Position numbers and translations under genes: made by a program
In this document: one piece after another, positions 1 through 10,973 of the stretch
Numbering within the stretch: position 1 is the first letter of the stretch
Layout of the letters: every line of letters begins with the position of its first letter
Assembly: GCA_963971285.1 (NCBI GenBank)
Contig: OZ020244.1
Span: 14,322,001-14,386,000 of the forward strand
DNA: 64,000 nt
Origin: Astropecten irregularis
Lineage: Eukaryota > Echinodermata > Asteroidea > Paxillosida > Astropectinidae
Reading direction: 5' to 3'
Notes under the pieces: model-generated
What the model was told of the DNA's origin: nothing
Databases searched by the model: none
The model's input: the letters and a program-made list of their open reading frames with translations, nothing else

Positions 1-490
1 CACCCGATGATGACATCACGTGTTATCTTGCGACGTTTGAGCGCATGGCGACGGCAGCGAACAAGCCGAGGGACCAATGGCCCCGCCTCTTAGAACAATA
101 TCTTACGGGGAAAGCTCAGAAAGCATTCCATGCGCTAGCGAAGAAGATAAGAGCAGTATGATAAAATCGTTCAGATCATTCTACGTCATTTTCAGTTGAC
201 TCCAGAGGCGTATAGAATCAAATTCCGTACAGCTACAAAGAATCCAGAGGAGACTTTTGAGGAGTTTTCCACACGCCTAGAGCTGTATTTCCGACGCTGG
301 TTGGAACCTAATGAAGGTATGTGTGTGTCGCCTGATTTTAAGCGAATGATGCACCTACTTCTGATAGACCAATTCTTATCATCGATTGCTAATGATAATC
401 TTCGTACAAAAGCTTCGAGAAAAGAAGGCGGTTTCTATTAGGCTATAGCACGCATTGCCGACGAGCATGTTTTGAATCGCAGAGCTGAAG
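1..490 (+). pseudogene. gag remnant with SCAN-like capsid segment
   Basis: Conceptual translation from base 1 gives an ATFER...LTGKAQ-type capsid stretch, then two adjacent stops near 157-162. A second open stretch (196-441) contains TPEAYR, KFR, ETFEEF and RRWL in the order seen in the SCAN domain. SCAN is known to derive from a gypsy-type gag capsid, so the resemblance fits. Here it sits upstream of protease and reverse transcriptase, so it is retroelement capsid and not a zinc-finger host gene. The segment ends in a TAG near 440 and shifts frame before the nucleic-acid-binding part. Function in a live copy would be particle assembly. Confidence 0.7.
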
Positions 491-553
491 CGGCAGCGAA
501 GCCTTTCCAAACCAAACATTACTCTCCACAGAGTAATAAAACTTCGAGCAGTA

Positions 554-1987
554 GTGATAGACATGACAAACGCCAGGAAACAAAACCAGAGGACAGACAC
601 CAGAGCCGACCATCTGGAACGAACAACAGTGCGAAACGCACTGGTAGGTTCGAGGCAGTTTGTTTGCGGGTGTCGTCAGTTAGGACACAAAGTCTATGAT
701 TGTCCTTATCCTGCTCCGGATAAGGGTAACAACACTGGATCTTCTTCCAGTACCAAGCCAGTTGTCGAAATCCGACAGTCTCCTGGTATTAAGCCAGAAA
801 AATCGTTGAAGCCCACTGAAGGCCCTCGTGTGAGCCTCATCCAGTCTCCTGTATCCAGGGAGTGTGCTGATGACAGCAGTGGCCCCTACATCATCGCTAG
901 AGTTAATGGTCAAGACGTGAAAGCGTTGCTGGACACCGGTTCTGCCATTTCTCTCATTGATGCTGAATGTCGTGAAACATTAGGGTTAGCTGTAACCCCT
1001 GAGTCCTCCATAGGACCTCTGACCACAGTTAATGGGTCTGTGTTCCATACATTTGGAATTGCTGCGGAAGCAATCGAGGTTGCGGGTGTGGATGTAGACA
1101 TTGGTCTACATCAGGTACAGAAGCTACCAGTGCCAGTGCTGCTGGGTAGGGATTTTGCTCAGAGAGCAAAGCCAGTGATAGATTTTGTACATTACTCCTA
1201 CTGGTTGGAAACAAGTCCAACAGAGCCTCGAATCAAATGGCCTTTACTTGGCCTTGAGACGGAAACCTTCCCAGAGGATGATGTTCCACTTGGCCCTTCT
1301 TCGCCTGCTGACCAGGTGAACAGAAGGATGGACCCTGCTTTGACTGAGGATGTGGTATCGCAATTGGAACACCTTCATGAGGAGTTCCCAGCGGTGTTCT
1401 CAGACAAGCCGGTCTGTACAGAATTCCTCCTTCATGGTATTGACACTGGAGACTCACGGCCAGTCCGTGTTCCTGTGTATCGCCTCTCATCTGAGAGACG
1501 TAATTCGCTTCGTCAACAGATAGATAAAATGTCGGAGGATGGTCGCATAGTGCGATCACATTCATCTTGGGCCTCACCAGTCGTGATGTTTCCCAAGCCG
1601 CAGTCGGGACAGTACCGACTATGCGTCAATTATCGAAAACTCAACCGTGTCACCAAACTCGACGCATATCCTATGCCAAACATTGATGCCATTCTAGACT
1701 CGCTCCATGGTGCCATGATCTTTAGTTCGTTAGATCTGAAGAGTGGCTATCACCACATGGTGCTTAAACCCGAGGATAGAGAGAAGACGGCATTTATCTG
1801 CGAGGATGGCCTATTCCAGTTCACTGTGCTACCGTTCGGGGTTGTGAATGGCCCTGCAAGCTTCCAACGCTTGATGGAAATTGTTCTGGATGGGTTGATT
1901 GGCAAGATTTGCTACGTCTACCTAGACGATATAGTGTGTTTTTCATCGTCACAGAGCCAACACATGGATGATGTGCGACAGATTTAG
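554..1987 (+). pseudogene. pol: gag-pol remnant: zinc knuckle, protease, reverse transcriptase
   Basis: A 477-residue open stretch. Residues 38-50 hold a zinc-knuckle-like motif whose first two cysteines are spaced C-x-C instead of the usual C-x2-C, then C-x4-H-x4-C. Residues 127-129 are the DTG of a retropepsin protease. From about residue 330 comes the reverse transcriptase: a YRLCVNYRKLN block, a SLDLKSGYHH block (first catalytic Asp), an LPFGV block and a YLDD active site near the end. The frame then meets TAG at 1985 and shifts. Protease runs directly into reverse transcriptase with no integrase between, so the element does not have the Gmr1 order despite its SCAN-like gag. Confidence 0.88.
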
Positions 1988-2115
1988 AGCAGACTCCAAG
2001 AGGCAGACAAGTGTGCTTCCGGCCGTAGTTCCATGCGCTATCTTGGTAATGTTATCGGGAGTGACGGGGTCCGCACGAAAGTCCAAGGCATCGTGGAGTA
2101 TCCGACACCACGAAT

Positions 2116-2640
2116 GTGAAACAGCTGGAAAGATTCCTCGGCATGGTCACATGGTATGCAAGGTTTATTCCAAACCATGCTGAAATTTGCGCACCACTCA
2201 ACCAACTCCGTAGGAAGGGTACAGAGTGGACATGGACACCAGAGCACTTCAAGGCTTGCGAGGAGTTGAAGCGATCTCTAACAACAGAACCGGTTCCCCA
2301 GTATCCTGACATGAGTCAACCATTCGTCGTCCACACGGATGCCAGTAACACTGGTCTGGGCGCAGTTTTGCTCCAGAAGTCATCTGGCCACCTACATGCC
2401 GTTGCATATGCCAGTCGCTCTCTTTCCCCTCCCGAGCGGAGTTATAGTACAACAGAGAAGGAGTGCCTAGCGGTTGTGTGAGCCATGGAGAAGTGGAGAT
2501 ACTTCTTAGAAGGGACAAGATGCCAGGTGGTGACGGATCATCAGGCCCAGACTTGGCTGTTCAGGAAGACTAGCTTGACCGGACGTCTTGCTAGGTGGGT
2601 CTTGCGTCTTTGCAGTCTTCCGAATAATTTATTGTGTAAC
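2116..2640 (+). pseudogene. pol remnant: RT connection and RNase H
   Basis: The open stretch 2116-2481 carries the RT tether (RFLGMVTWY), a VVHTDAS RNase H motif with the first catalytic Asp, and TTEKECLAVV with the second acidic residue. A TGA at 2479-2481 interrupts the frame, which then continues in phase with WRYFLEG and a VVTDHQ motif (third acidic residue). The family resemblance ends after LARW near 2625, before the spacer and integrase. The element was therefore cut off here by truncation or by the boundary of another sequence. It cannot make an active enzyme. Confidence 0.85.
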
Positions 2641-3354
2641 TACCCGTTACAACTACTGTTCTCTGATATAATGCGGCCCTTTACGCTGTCAATTTGAAAA
2701 TAAGAAAGAGTGTACTGTACCTATATTGATGCTAAAGAATATCCCTTTTATTCACTTTGGATAAGAAAATAGACAGCCTCGAATTTAACGACGTCCACTG
2801 GCCGCCGTGCCCTACTGCACTGGCCTTAGTGCCCTCAAAATCAGATATTTCTTACGGCCACTACTGGCCGACGTGCCTTTTGCTAATGTCCAACGTGCCC
2901 TCGGCCGCAAGTACGGAAAATTCTTCCCGATACCGTGCGAAAACATCGACAAAACATCGTGCGAATAGCGGTAACCTACCTCACAACGTTTTCGAGTTGC
3001 GTGCGTGCATGTAACGTAATGCATCGTGGCATCATGAATTGAGAGCATGGTGCTCAGCGCGGAAGTGTTATAATACATGTATACTGCACTGTAGAGTTGG
3101 TTACTAAGCATAAACTAGGAAACGGTCTCTCGCGCAGTGAAATAGCAAGGTGTTTTTCCGGTGACACGGCTGATGCGTGGGCCGCGGGGTAAAGCTTGCC
3201 GAATCAATTTTCCTTACGCTGTATTCCAAGTTAAAGTCTATTTTTTTTTTACTTGGCGGGGCATTGAACGTATGCTATATTTAGAACATTTTCGCGCGAT
3301 GAAATCAATCTCTGTGACGTCATGCCATAACTTTTTTATGAATGGAATTTAACC
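2641..3354. other. Non-coding spacer
   Basis: No gene, recognisable repeat or RNA is evident. The sequence passes from an AT-rich stretch into a moderately CpG-containing stretch around 2790-3190. The latter could be the promoter side of the ancestral gene whose first exon starts at 3355, but no promoter element can be named. Confidence 0.4.
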
Positions 3355-4450
3355 ATGCCTCGAAAAGAACGAGCAATTAAGCGTAAAAGGGAGGTATTCT
3401 CCTCAATTGCGGGGAAATGTGTGAAATTGACTTCATTCTTTTCCAGGTCAGTGAATATTAATAATGATAACTGTTTAATATAAGAATAATTTCCATACAT
3501 TTTTTTTTGTATTTTTTTATGTACTTTAAAATAGGCCTAGTCTTATTAACTTTAATTCTAATAGATTCAAAATTAAAAAAAATATTATTATAGTATTTAC
3601 AAAAGTTAAGACTAGGCCTACTTTGAAATAAGGGCATAAAAGGGAAATATAAACATATCAATTTTTTGGCTAATGCTGATGCAGTTTTTTCCATCTTCTT
3701 CATTAAACTACATCTTACAGAAAGTGTCATCGCTCTTTAATATGAAGTTTACTTTTTAAATTATGGAACCAAGTTCATTGAAGGCATTTTTTTATTTGAT
3801 GCTGCCAGTAAATATTTTTTTTTTGAGAAATGATTTTTATACAATTATATATGCAAAATGTATAACCCTTCACTCTTTACTGTTTTTTTTTAGTGTTAAT
3901 GAATTTTAATAAAGAATTGAGCTATCAATTTAAATTGCTCTGTTCTCAATATTTTCAGAGAGAAGACCAATGATGTTGATGATCATGATGGTGAGACTCA
4001 TATGACATCATCAAGTCCAAGTACATCATGCTCTGGCCAGCCAAATCCGAGTTCTTCAACGCCGGCACCGACTACAACTCCAAGACGCACAAAGACTGCG
4101 ACTTTAAAGTCGTGGGATTTCTCCTGGCTGAAATTTGAAGAAGTTGATGGATACATCTCTTCCATTTGGTGTGATGTATGTCGGAAGCAAAGCAACCACA
4201 CCCAACGCATGCCAGTCTCCGTCTGCTAAGAATTCGATGCGTTCATTAAAGGAACAAATAACATCAAGAAAGACACAACAAAATGTCCTGAGCAGACTAG
4301 AAGTCACATACAAGCAGTGCAGGGGTCAGCACCACTATTTCCAGCCGTAACAAGTGTTAGAAGGATGTGGCACACCAATGGTTTTAGACTGGTTCTCATG
4401 GCTGTGACTAAAATGTTGCAGCTGCCGTATGAGAATTCCAGGAACTCGAT
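3355..4450 (+). pseudogene. hAT-derived, ZNF862-like gene, N-terminal part, broken
   Basis: A short first exon begins at ATG 3355 (MPRKERAIKRKRE) and ends at a GT donor near 3448. An acceptor TTTTCAG at about 3957 opens the second exon, a Ser/Thr/Pro-rich linker followed by a WDFSWL...IWCDVCRK block. That block resembles the start of the BED/TTF-type zinc finger of ZNF862-like hAT-derived proteins. An in-frame TAA follows at about 4227, after which the same frame continues with EFDAFIKGTNNI and a later SHIQAVQ, which also fit that finger. The gene is therefore broken by a stop and cannot fold a complete finger. A later portion of the same kind of gene lies at 16215-16970. Whether both come from one locus is inference. 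Confidence 0.55.
3532..3620. repeat. Small foldback in an intron
   Basis: Arms 3532-3553 and about 3599-3620 are near-perfect inverted copies beginning with TAGGCCTAGTCTTA. The AT-rich loop is roughly 45 bases. It lies in the intron of the broken hAT-like gene and looks like a short MITE. Target-site duplication was not resolved. Confidence 0.6.
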
Positions 4451-4566
4451 ACACGTACGTTCAAGCCGTACACGATGGAAAAATCATAGGCAAAACATAA
4501 ACAATAACTGAATTAGGCAAATCCATCTGTCTGTTGAAAACATAAGACTTTTCAGAATTATTCACA

Positions 4567-4962
4567 AAATGTTTGTGAGTTGATGCAATGTTTGCGAGTT
4601 GACGTAATGTTTGCGAGTTTACGTAATGTTTGCGTGTAGATGCAATGTTTGCGAGTTGACGTAATGTTTGCGAGTTGACGTAATGTTTGCGAGTTGATGC
4701 AATGTTTGGGATTTGACGTAATGTTTGTGAGTTGACGTAATGTTTGCGTGTAGATGCAATGTTTGAAAGTTGACGTAATGTTTGGAAGTTGACGTAATGT
4801 TTGCGAGTTGACGTAATGTTTGTGAGTTGACGCAATGTTTGCGAGTTGACATAATGTTTGCGAGTTGACGTAATGTTTGCGAGTTGACGCAATGTTTGCC
4901 AGTTGACGCAACGTTTGCGAGTTGACGCAACGATTGCGAGTTGACGTAATGGTTGTGAGTTT
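4567..4962. repeat. 19-bp tandem satellite, about 21 copies
   Basis: The unit is close to GAGTTGACGTAATGTTTGC. Variants such as GTGTAGATGC recur exactly 114 bases apart (4632 and 4746), as does GAGTTGATGC (4575 and 4689). The first half of the array is therefore organised in six-unit blocks. Because 19 is not a multiple of three and the minus strand lacks stops, long open frames appear in all three minus frames; these are not genes. Confidence 0.92.
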
Positions 4963-5042
4963 ACGGCTTGGATGCAAAGAATTTTGAGGGCATGTTCGAT
5001 GAAACAATTTTCGAGGGACCAAAACGATTTCCACATATACAC

Positions 5043-6768
5043 ACAATATAATTGTGAGAATCACACAAAAAGGTTTTGATGGCATAAAATGATTTTCATG
5101 TATGACAAGAAATAATATATCTCGAGGCTTTCGATTCTTGCTCAGCGGCTCGAAAATCCCCCCCCCCCCCCAAATGCAACGGAGACCGGGTGAGTGACTC
5201 AACGCACGGTCTCGCATCAAAAATGCTACACGTACGGGGTGCGTGGACCGCACTGGCACTACACGGGCCCATGCCTCGGGCCGAATGCGTCGCAAGACTC
5301 CATGGGCTGTGTTTGCAGAGGTGGTAGGGCACCCGCAGTTACCGGCCTTTTTTAAATTCTAAATTTGGCATGTAAATGTTGCTTTATCGCGTTGGAAATT
5401 CTTAATTCTAAAGAGGAAATACCCAGGTCGAACAGTTCAGGTTTGATTAAAAGAAAACCAGCGATTAAACAAACAGTTATACTAAACTTTGTATAGTATA
5501 GTAAAACAAGCTTTTAAACGACTAGAAGTGAAACTAACACATGATCACGTTTGAACTTACGGTTTTTCGTATTTATCATGAAAACGGCTACATTTTACCG
5601 TTTATTTGTGTGGAATGTTCTATTCTACTTTTGGAAGACCTTTCAAGTCATGATAAAGGCATGCATTAGCGCCAAAAAGCGCCCAAAAAAGCGCAACGAG
5701 GCCGGCGTGTACCTTTAAGCATAAAATCATTTCACAATAAAATCTAGTACGACAGGCTTTTTTTTTTATTGGGCCTTTTGTTTGTGATAGCATGTGGATT
5801 TAGAACCTTTCGGAACAGAAAAAAAAAATGTAAAATATTTAACAAACAAACAAACTATGGAAGATGGTAATACACAGATGTTTTTAACTCACAATATTTC
5901 TTTTCTTTTATTCTTAAAATTTTCAGGACATTTGTTACAATTACTCAGAAAGCAGCGAAGGCATGAAAAGCCATGTCAATTTGCAGATGGGATCATTGCT
6001 CGAGTCAGCTTTTCAAAACAAACTTATTCCTTCCACCTTGCATAGCCTGAAGTCTCATTGAAACACAGCCTTGATTGATTGAATACAAGTTATTAAGGAA
6101 TGCAAATCATATCACAATTATTTAATTAAAGATTTAAATTCTTTCCAACTCCTGCTGAAACTCTTGAAGTTAAAATTCATGTTGTGTTGTTTTAATTAAA
6201 TCGTACAACACAACAGGCAAAGACACAGTAGACCAACCATTGTGAATAAAAATTCAATAATAAATAATTCACAAAACAATTTCACCTGAAGTAGACTTTT
6301 AAGGCAAGATCCATGTCCAGTTCACTTAAAACCGCTTTGCAACAATAAATTCAAATTGTAGTTGCTAAAACATTTGATAACAATTAAATCCAATACAATA
6401 TTGCAATATTTGGCAAGAATTTGCATGTAAAGTTTCATACTTCATGAACAACAGGTATTAGTGATGCAAACAATAGAAACGTGCTGTTTTCCAATTGCGC
6501 AGCAATTTATGTAAGGTTCATTTTCACATGAAGCATGATCCTCACACAATACTTAGGTAATATGAAGATAAAATTACCATGCTCATCCAAAAACTAAACC
6601 TTTTTTCTAAACTTTTAACGAATATATAAATTTGATTTGGTTTGGAAAGTATGACTCATGTTTAACGCGAAAACTTTTGCTATGCTATAGACATGACAAA
6701 TCAGGAAAGTTTGAAGCAAAGTGTGCGAGAACACAGGAATAGCATCTTTTATCATATTAATAACACTG
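5043..6768. other. Non-coding spacer
   Basis: AT-rich sequence with a C12 tract at about 5159-5170 and a GC-richer patch at 5170-5340. No coding region, RNA gene or paired inverted repeat was recognised. The short open frames have no family resemblance. Confidence 0.45.
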
Positions 6769-9644
6769 TTACCACAAATCATCATTTTGTTCCACGGTGG
6801 CCACATCCTCACTATCAGAGGCATCCTCTTCTTCTTGCTCTTCAGGACTTAGAGTCTCACATATGGGCTTATACAAAAGCCCAACAGATGCTTGGTAGGT
6901 CATGGGCCCAACAACTGTGTGAGGCTGTTGAGCATTAATGGCCACTCCTATTGAGTTCAACAGCTTCAAAACATCTTGCTTCTTGGCTGGCTTCACATAA
7001 TTGGTTTCATTTAGTTTTTCAACTGTTAAACCTTTCCATGATTTGCCTCGCTTTAGCAAAGTATGTTCGCACCCAACAGCACAGAAGTAATTGAACACCT
7101 TGATGCTTGACGTGGGATTAATCTCGAGTAATTTCTTCCATTAACATGCACATGACCAACTTTTTCATATTCAATGAAGTTTTCAAAAGGCAAGATAATT
7201 GTTTCTTTCTTTTTCAGGACGCACTGAACTCTTCCAAATGCACGGTCGGCTGGCATGTAGGAATGACCGCGAACAGGACATATGTGCCTGAAAGTTACTT
7301 AGTGTTGTGTAGCTAGCATTTTCAGTGTTGTGACCATTGTAAAATTCTTGTTTAGTCCAATACAAGAATCACTGAACAGTATTACCTTATTGATTCCATG
7401 ACCTGGTGTTAGGCGGTTATTGATGAAATCGGTCAGTGCACTGGCTTATTGGAGCCTCTTTCCATCTGGTGTTCCCCCCAAGTATAGAAATGAACATCCT
7501 CTCTTTTTTGCTCACCGGGTTGGTTATTTTCAGGAGCCTTGTGCTCAATTATTCCCAGAAAGTACACCCAGAGTTGTCTGGCATAGTACGCTTCCCCAAC
7601 AGATGACTTTGGAAGGGCCTGGTTCTGCATTAAGTCAAAGGACAGAGTCAGAACTGTTTCATTATGTTGCATGTTAAGTAGCTGATAGAATTTTTTGGCG
7701 CGATGCTTGTGCAACAACAGTTCTGTTACTAGTTCTCTTTGCTTGTTATTATCAGTGCTGTTCATTATCTGGAACTTGTGGCCTTCACAGTATGAACACA
7801 CATTTCTTCTGGCATTGCCAAATCCAAGATAAAAGTTAGATACAAATACCTTGTAATAGAAGTCATACTTGACATCTATTTGACCTTCGTATCGACTCTT
7901 AAACAACATCCACATGGAGCGGATGCTAAGTGTACTTGGGACGTATTTCTTGTGCGGGGTCTTGTTGCGGCCATAGTGAGATGAACGACATCGAAATGAC
8001 TTAATGTGGTCACAGATTTGCTCTTGAAGTTGGAGGTATTCTGGCCGCAATTGCTGCCCACCACGTTCTCTGGCCTTATGGTGTGTGATGTTAGCCCATT
8101 CATATTTTTGAAGGTTTCCGACACGCTTTCTTCCTACAACCAAAATAGACAGAAATGTCTTCTGTTTTCTTGCCACTGACTTCCGTCACCTAGGTACGCC
8201 TTTCAATGAAAAGTAAGTGTATTGAAGTATGATTTGAAGCTTTGCATGGTGGAGGTAACGTAATAAAGGTTAGCGGAGACACCATGTATGATCTCTTAAT
8301 TATAGATGTGTGGTTCTCACATGGAGACCTCCACACACAGAGATCTTACTCACCGGTTCTTTTCAGAACCACACATCTATAAAAGAGATTATACATGGTG
8401 TCTCCACAAACCTTCCTTAAGTGTATTTAAGTTGAAACTTATAATACATTGCTGGATGTCATAAATTCAATGGTCCTATGGCTTTAGAGGCTTATGATGT
8501 AATTGAGACTATTTGTTTTTATTAAAAAAATGACATAAAAAGATATTTTTTTATCTGCTCGCCCAAACAAATGGTTGAGCACAGGGAGTGCTTCTTTTGA
8601 ACATGTTATGCTTACAAAATAGGTAGCTGAATACTCTCGTTGTCTCTGTACTGGAGCATGTCCATGCCTCTATCGACGATTAACTGGAGCGAGAAGCATG
8701 TGGGACCTGATGAAGGCATCTTGCCGAACTTTATCAGAGTCCTTGGAATATGCATTGAACATCTCCTGTATGTCCTCATCGCCGAGTGTTGATGCCTCGC
8801 AATAACTATGGGCTGGATGCTGACAAGCGACTCTTAGTTGTTTACTTTTGCATAAAATAGAATGTCAAGAATGAAAAAATATTTATATTAAACTTTCCAC
8901 AAAAGAGAAAACATTTAATTACAGTCACTGACATTTTATTCATGGATATGTTCAACATGCCTCTGTATCCCGTGTAAATTGTTGCTCCCCTTTTCCCAGA
9001 GCATAAGTGCAGCAGATGAATTAACTCCAACCTCGAAAAAAAAGTTCAACTTATCGGCTAAAACTAATGGGACCGTGGTATTTTATAAACTAATAAGTAA
9101 TAACTTCTTACAGTACAGTATGCGGGAAGAATTCCACTGACGGCCATCACTTGTGTACAAAACGCGCGGATCGACAGAGGGTGTTTAAAAAAAAGGCTGC
9201 CGCCCCCATTCGATGTGTACTATTATTGTAGGCCTAGGTCAAAAATAAACCGTAAAATTCGCTTTTCAGACATGATACCCCAGTCATCAGTGGCAGTGTT
9301 ACACAGCTGAATATGAAGTTTTGTAGTGAGCCTACTTACTGTCAAGTACTAAGTAGGTTTCCTTCCTCCATGGCCTAAAATTAGTAATAAGATTAGGTAC
9401 TAGTACTACTACTAGTACTAATTTAATTTCTAATTAATTGTGGTAATGGTAGGCCTGGCCTAAGTAATGGTAGGCATGGCCTGGCACTAGGCAACTTAAT
9501 ACGTTATTTACACTGAAAGTTGATGAACAACTTACCCCGTCCAGAATTCCGGTCAAGTTTTTGCACATTCTTGCGCCACGTTGATTCATTTCTTTTCCGT
9601 CTTCTTGCATGAATTGTAACATTAATTTCTTCATCATCATTCAT
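6769..9644 (-). pseudogene. Transposon-associated uncharacterised protein (DUF7869-like), three exons, disabled
   Basis: Read on the minus strand, a first exon (9644-9536) carries RRKRNESTWRKNVQK and ends at a GTAAGT donor. A second (about 8833-8616) carries GDEDIQEMFNAYSK and DAFIRSHML. The main exon (about 8170-6769) carries SILVVGRKRV, CSYCEGHK, a LTLSFDLMQNQALPK block, ARQLWVYFLGI, FSDSCIGLNKN, CPVRGHSYMPADRAFG and an acidic tail. Order and motifs match, from recall, a widespread animal family listed as DUF7869 and often found among mobile DNA; its biochemical role is unknown. Damage includes an in-frame TAG in exon 2, a frameshift near 7435, an in-frame TAA near 7300 and a frameshift near 7130. 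A foldback sits in the second intron (8266-8414). Confidence 0.65.
8266..8414. repeat. Foldback element (MITE-like)
   Basis: Left arm 8266-8317 and right arm 8365-8414 are inverted copies with few mismatches, starting AAGGTT and containing GGAGACACCATGTAT. They enclose a 47-base loop. It lies in an intron of the pseudogene at 6769-9644. As RNA it would form a stem of about 50 base pairs. Confidence 0.85.
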
Positions 9645-9739
9645 TATAGATTCGGATGCTATTGCCTGTGATCATGTGGCATAGAAATGGAGTGTTGTTT
9701 GTCCACGTACGTACACTGTACGTACACTACTGTATTGTA

Positions 9740-10617
9740 CTATTTATTTATTTTTATTTTTTTTTATGAAAAATCGCCAATCACAAGGCCCAAAACAGGC
9801 CACTCCAGGTGATGGCTAAAACGAGGAGAAAAGGGAACAAAGAAGAAATAATGGGGTAGAAAGATATATATTGATGTTGCACTTAAATTGAGACAAATTG
9901 TAGTGGGAAGCATGATGCAGGGAGTGAATTCCACAGCAAGGGGGTACGCGGGAAGAAACTGGATGAGTATCCCCGAGTATTTGACTTGGGGACCACCACA
10001 GTGTATGAATGTGACTGAGCAGAGAAACGTGTGGTGCAACCAAAGGTACGGTTGGGTGGAACAACCAGTGGGAGTCCATTGGAGCACCTACCAAAAAAGT
10101 ATCTGTAAAAGAGGCTCAAAGAGGCTACAGAACGACGGAGAGATAGGGGTTCCAGAGTTGAAGCCAAGTCATCTCCAACTAGATGAATTTTATCAAGCAG
10201 GGACAGACTGCAAGCTGGGGCACCAGCCTATTATGACAGCAGTACTCCATGACATGACGTATTGTGGGTTTGTACAAATAAAGCAAAGCAGCTGGGGGAA
10301 GATATTACCTCACACGATACAAGCAGCCTACCCGCTGCGAAGCCCTTTTGGCAATGCTACGAATGTACTTATCCCAGGATAAGTTAGAGGTGAAATCAAG
10401 ACCCAGCAGCCGGATGTCAGCAAGCTCCTGTAGTGGTATTGAATTCATCTCCAAGGTAGAAAAGTGAGGAGATCTGGACCTGGACAAAGACAACAAATGA
10501 GTCTTCTTTTGATTGAATGTGACAAGCCAATCGTTACTCCAGCTAATGACATTCTCAAGGTCCTGGTTGAGAACAATCCTGGCCTGTGTACATGATGGAG
10601 CAGACAGGGGACCAGGG
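9740..10617 (-). pseudogene. LINE, 3' part (post-RT and 3' UTR)
   Basis: On the minus strand this continues the reverse transcriptase reading frame broken by the Harbinger insertion. It shows a LENVISWSNDWLV block, a KTHLLSLSRSRS block, RLLGLDFTSNLSW, and after frameshifts EPLSLRRSVASLSLFYRY, FFPRTPLLWNSLP and a terminal PLQF. These are typical C-terminal motifs of Jockey/CR1-type non-LTR retrotransposons. The element ends in an A-rich, AAAT-like tail at about 9740-9768 (T-rich on plus). The frame is broken more than once after 10305, so the copy is inactive. Confidence 0.85.
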
Positions 10618-10620
10618 TAA

Positions 10621-10658
10621 GGCCTAGACTATACGCCGTGCTACTGCCGTGCCGAACT
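10621..10658 (+). repeat. Harbinger left terminal inverted repeat
   Basis: 38 bases identical to the reverse complement of 14671-14708. Just inside, GCACGGCGATG is repeated at 10685-10715, and further GCCGTGCC motifs extend to about 10850. Confidence 0.95.
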
Positions 10659-10973
10659 CAAATAATTTTATTTTTTCAAGTTTGGCACGGCGATGGCACG
10701 GCGATGGCACGGCGTTTAGCGTGAATTTGGCGCGACAACTTGAGTTTGGCTCGGCAAGCTCTTTGGCTCGACAGGGTCTGCCGCGCTATCGGTATTCGGT
10801 ACGGCAGTGGCACGACACTGCACTAAACGCCGTGCCAATTTGCCGTGCCGAATATAAATGCATTCGAAGTTGGTGCCAGTTGTGCCCAATTTCGGGCCAT
10901 TATATACTTGTGCGCATGCTCAAATCATTGAAGGAATGAATTGCAAACAAACACACTTCACTTTCCAACAAAG

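Larger units (their letters stand above)
1..2640 (+). mobile_element. Ty3/gypsy LTR retrotransposon, decayed, internal part only
   Basis: The segment reads gag, zinc-knuckle-like motif, aspartic protease, reverse transcriptase and RNase H in order on the plus strand, the usual Ty3/gypsy order up to RNase H. The window opens inside gag, so the 5' LTR is outside. Coding similarity stops near 2630, inside RNase H. No integrase or 3' LTR follows, so the copy is 3' truncated. Several stops and frame changes (about 155-165, 439-441, 1985-2115, 2479-2481) show it is inactive. It is a different element from the gypsy copy at 16983-51669. Confidence 0.9.

Noticed and set aside
4461-5295. Three overlapping minus-strand open frames of up to 245 codons with HYVNSQTLRQL-type repeats
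   Set aside because: They only exist because the 19-bp satellite lacks stops in every minus frame; the repeat length shifts the frame at each unit.
9888-10382. 164-codon plus-strand frame
   Set aside because: It is the antisense of the LINE C-terminal coding region, whose minus-strand motifs are clear.
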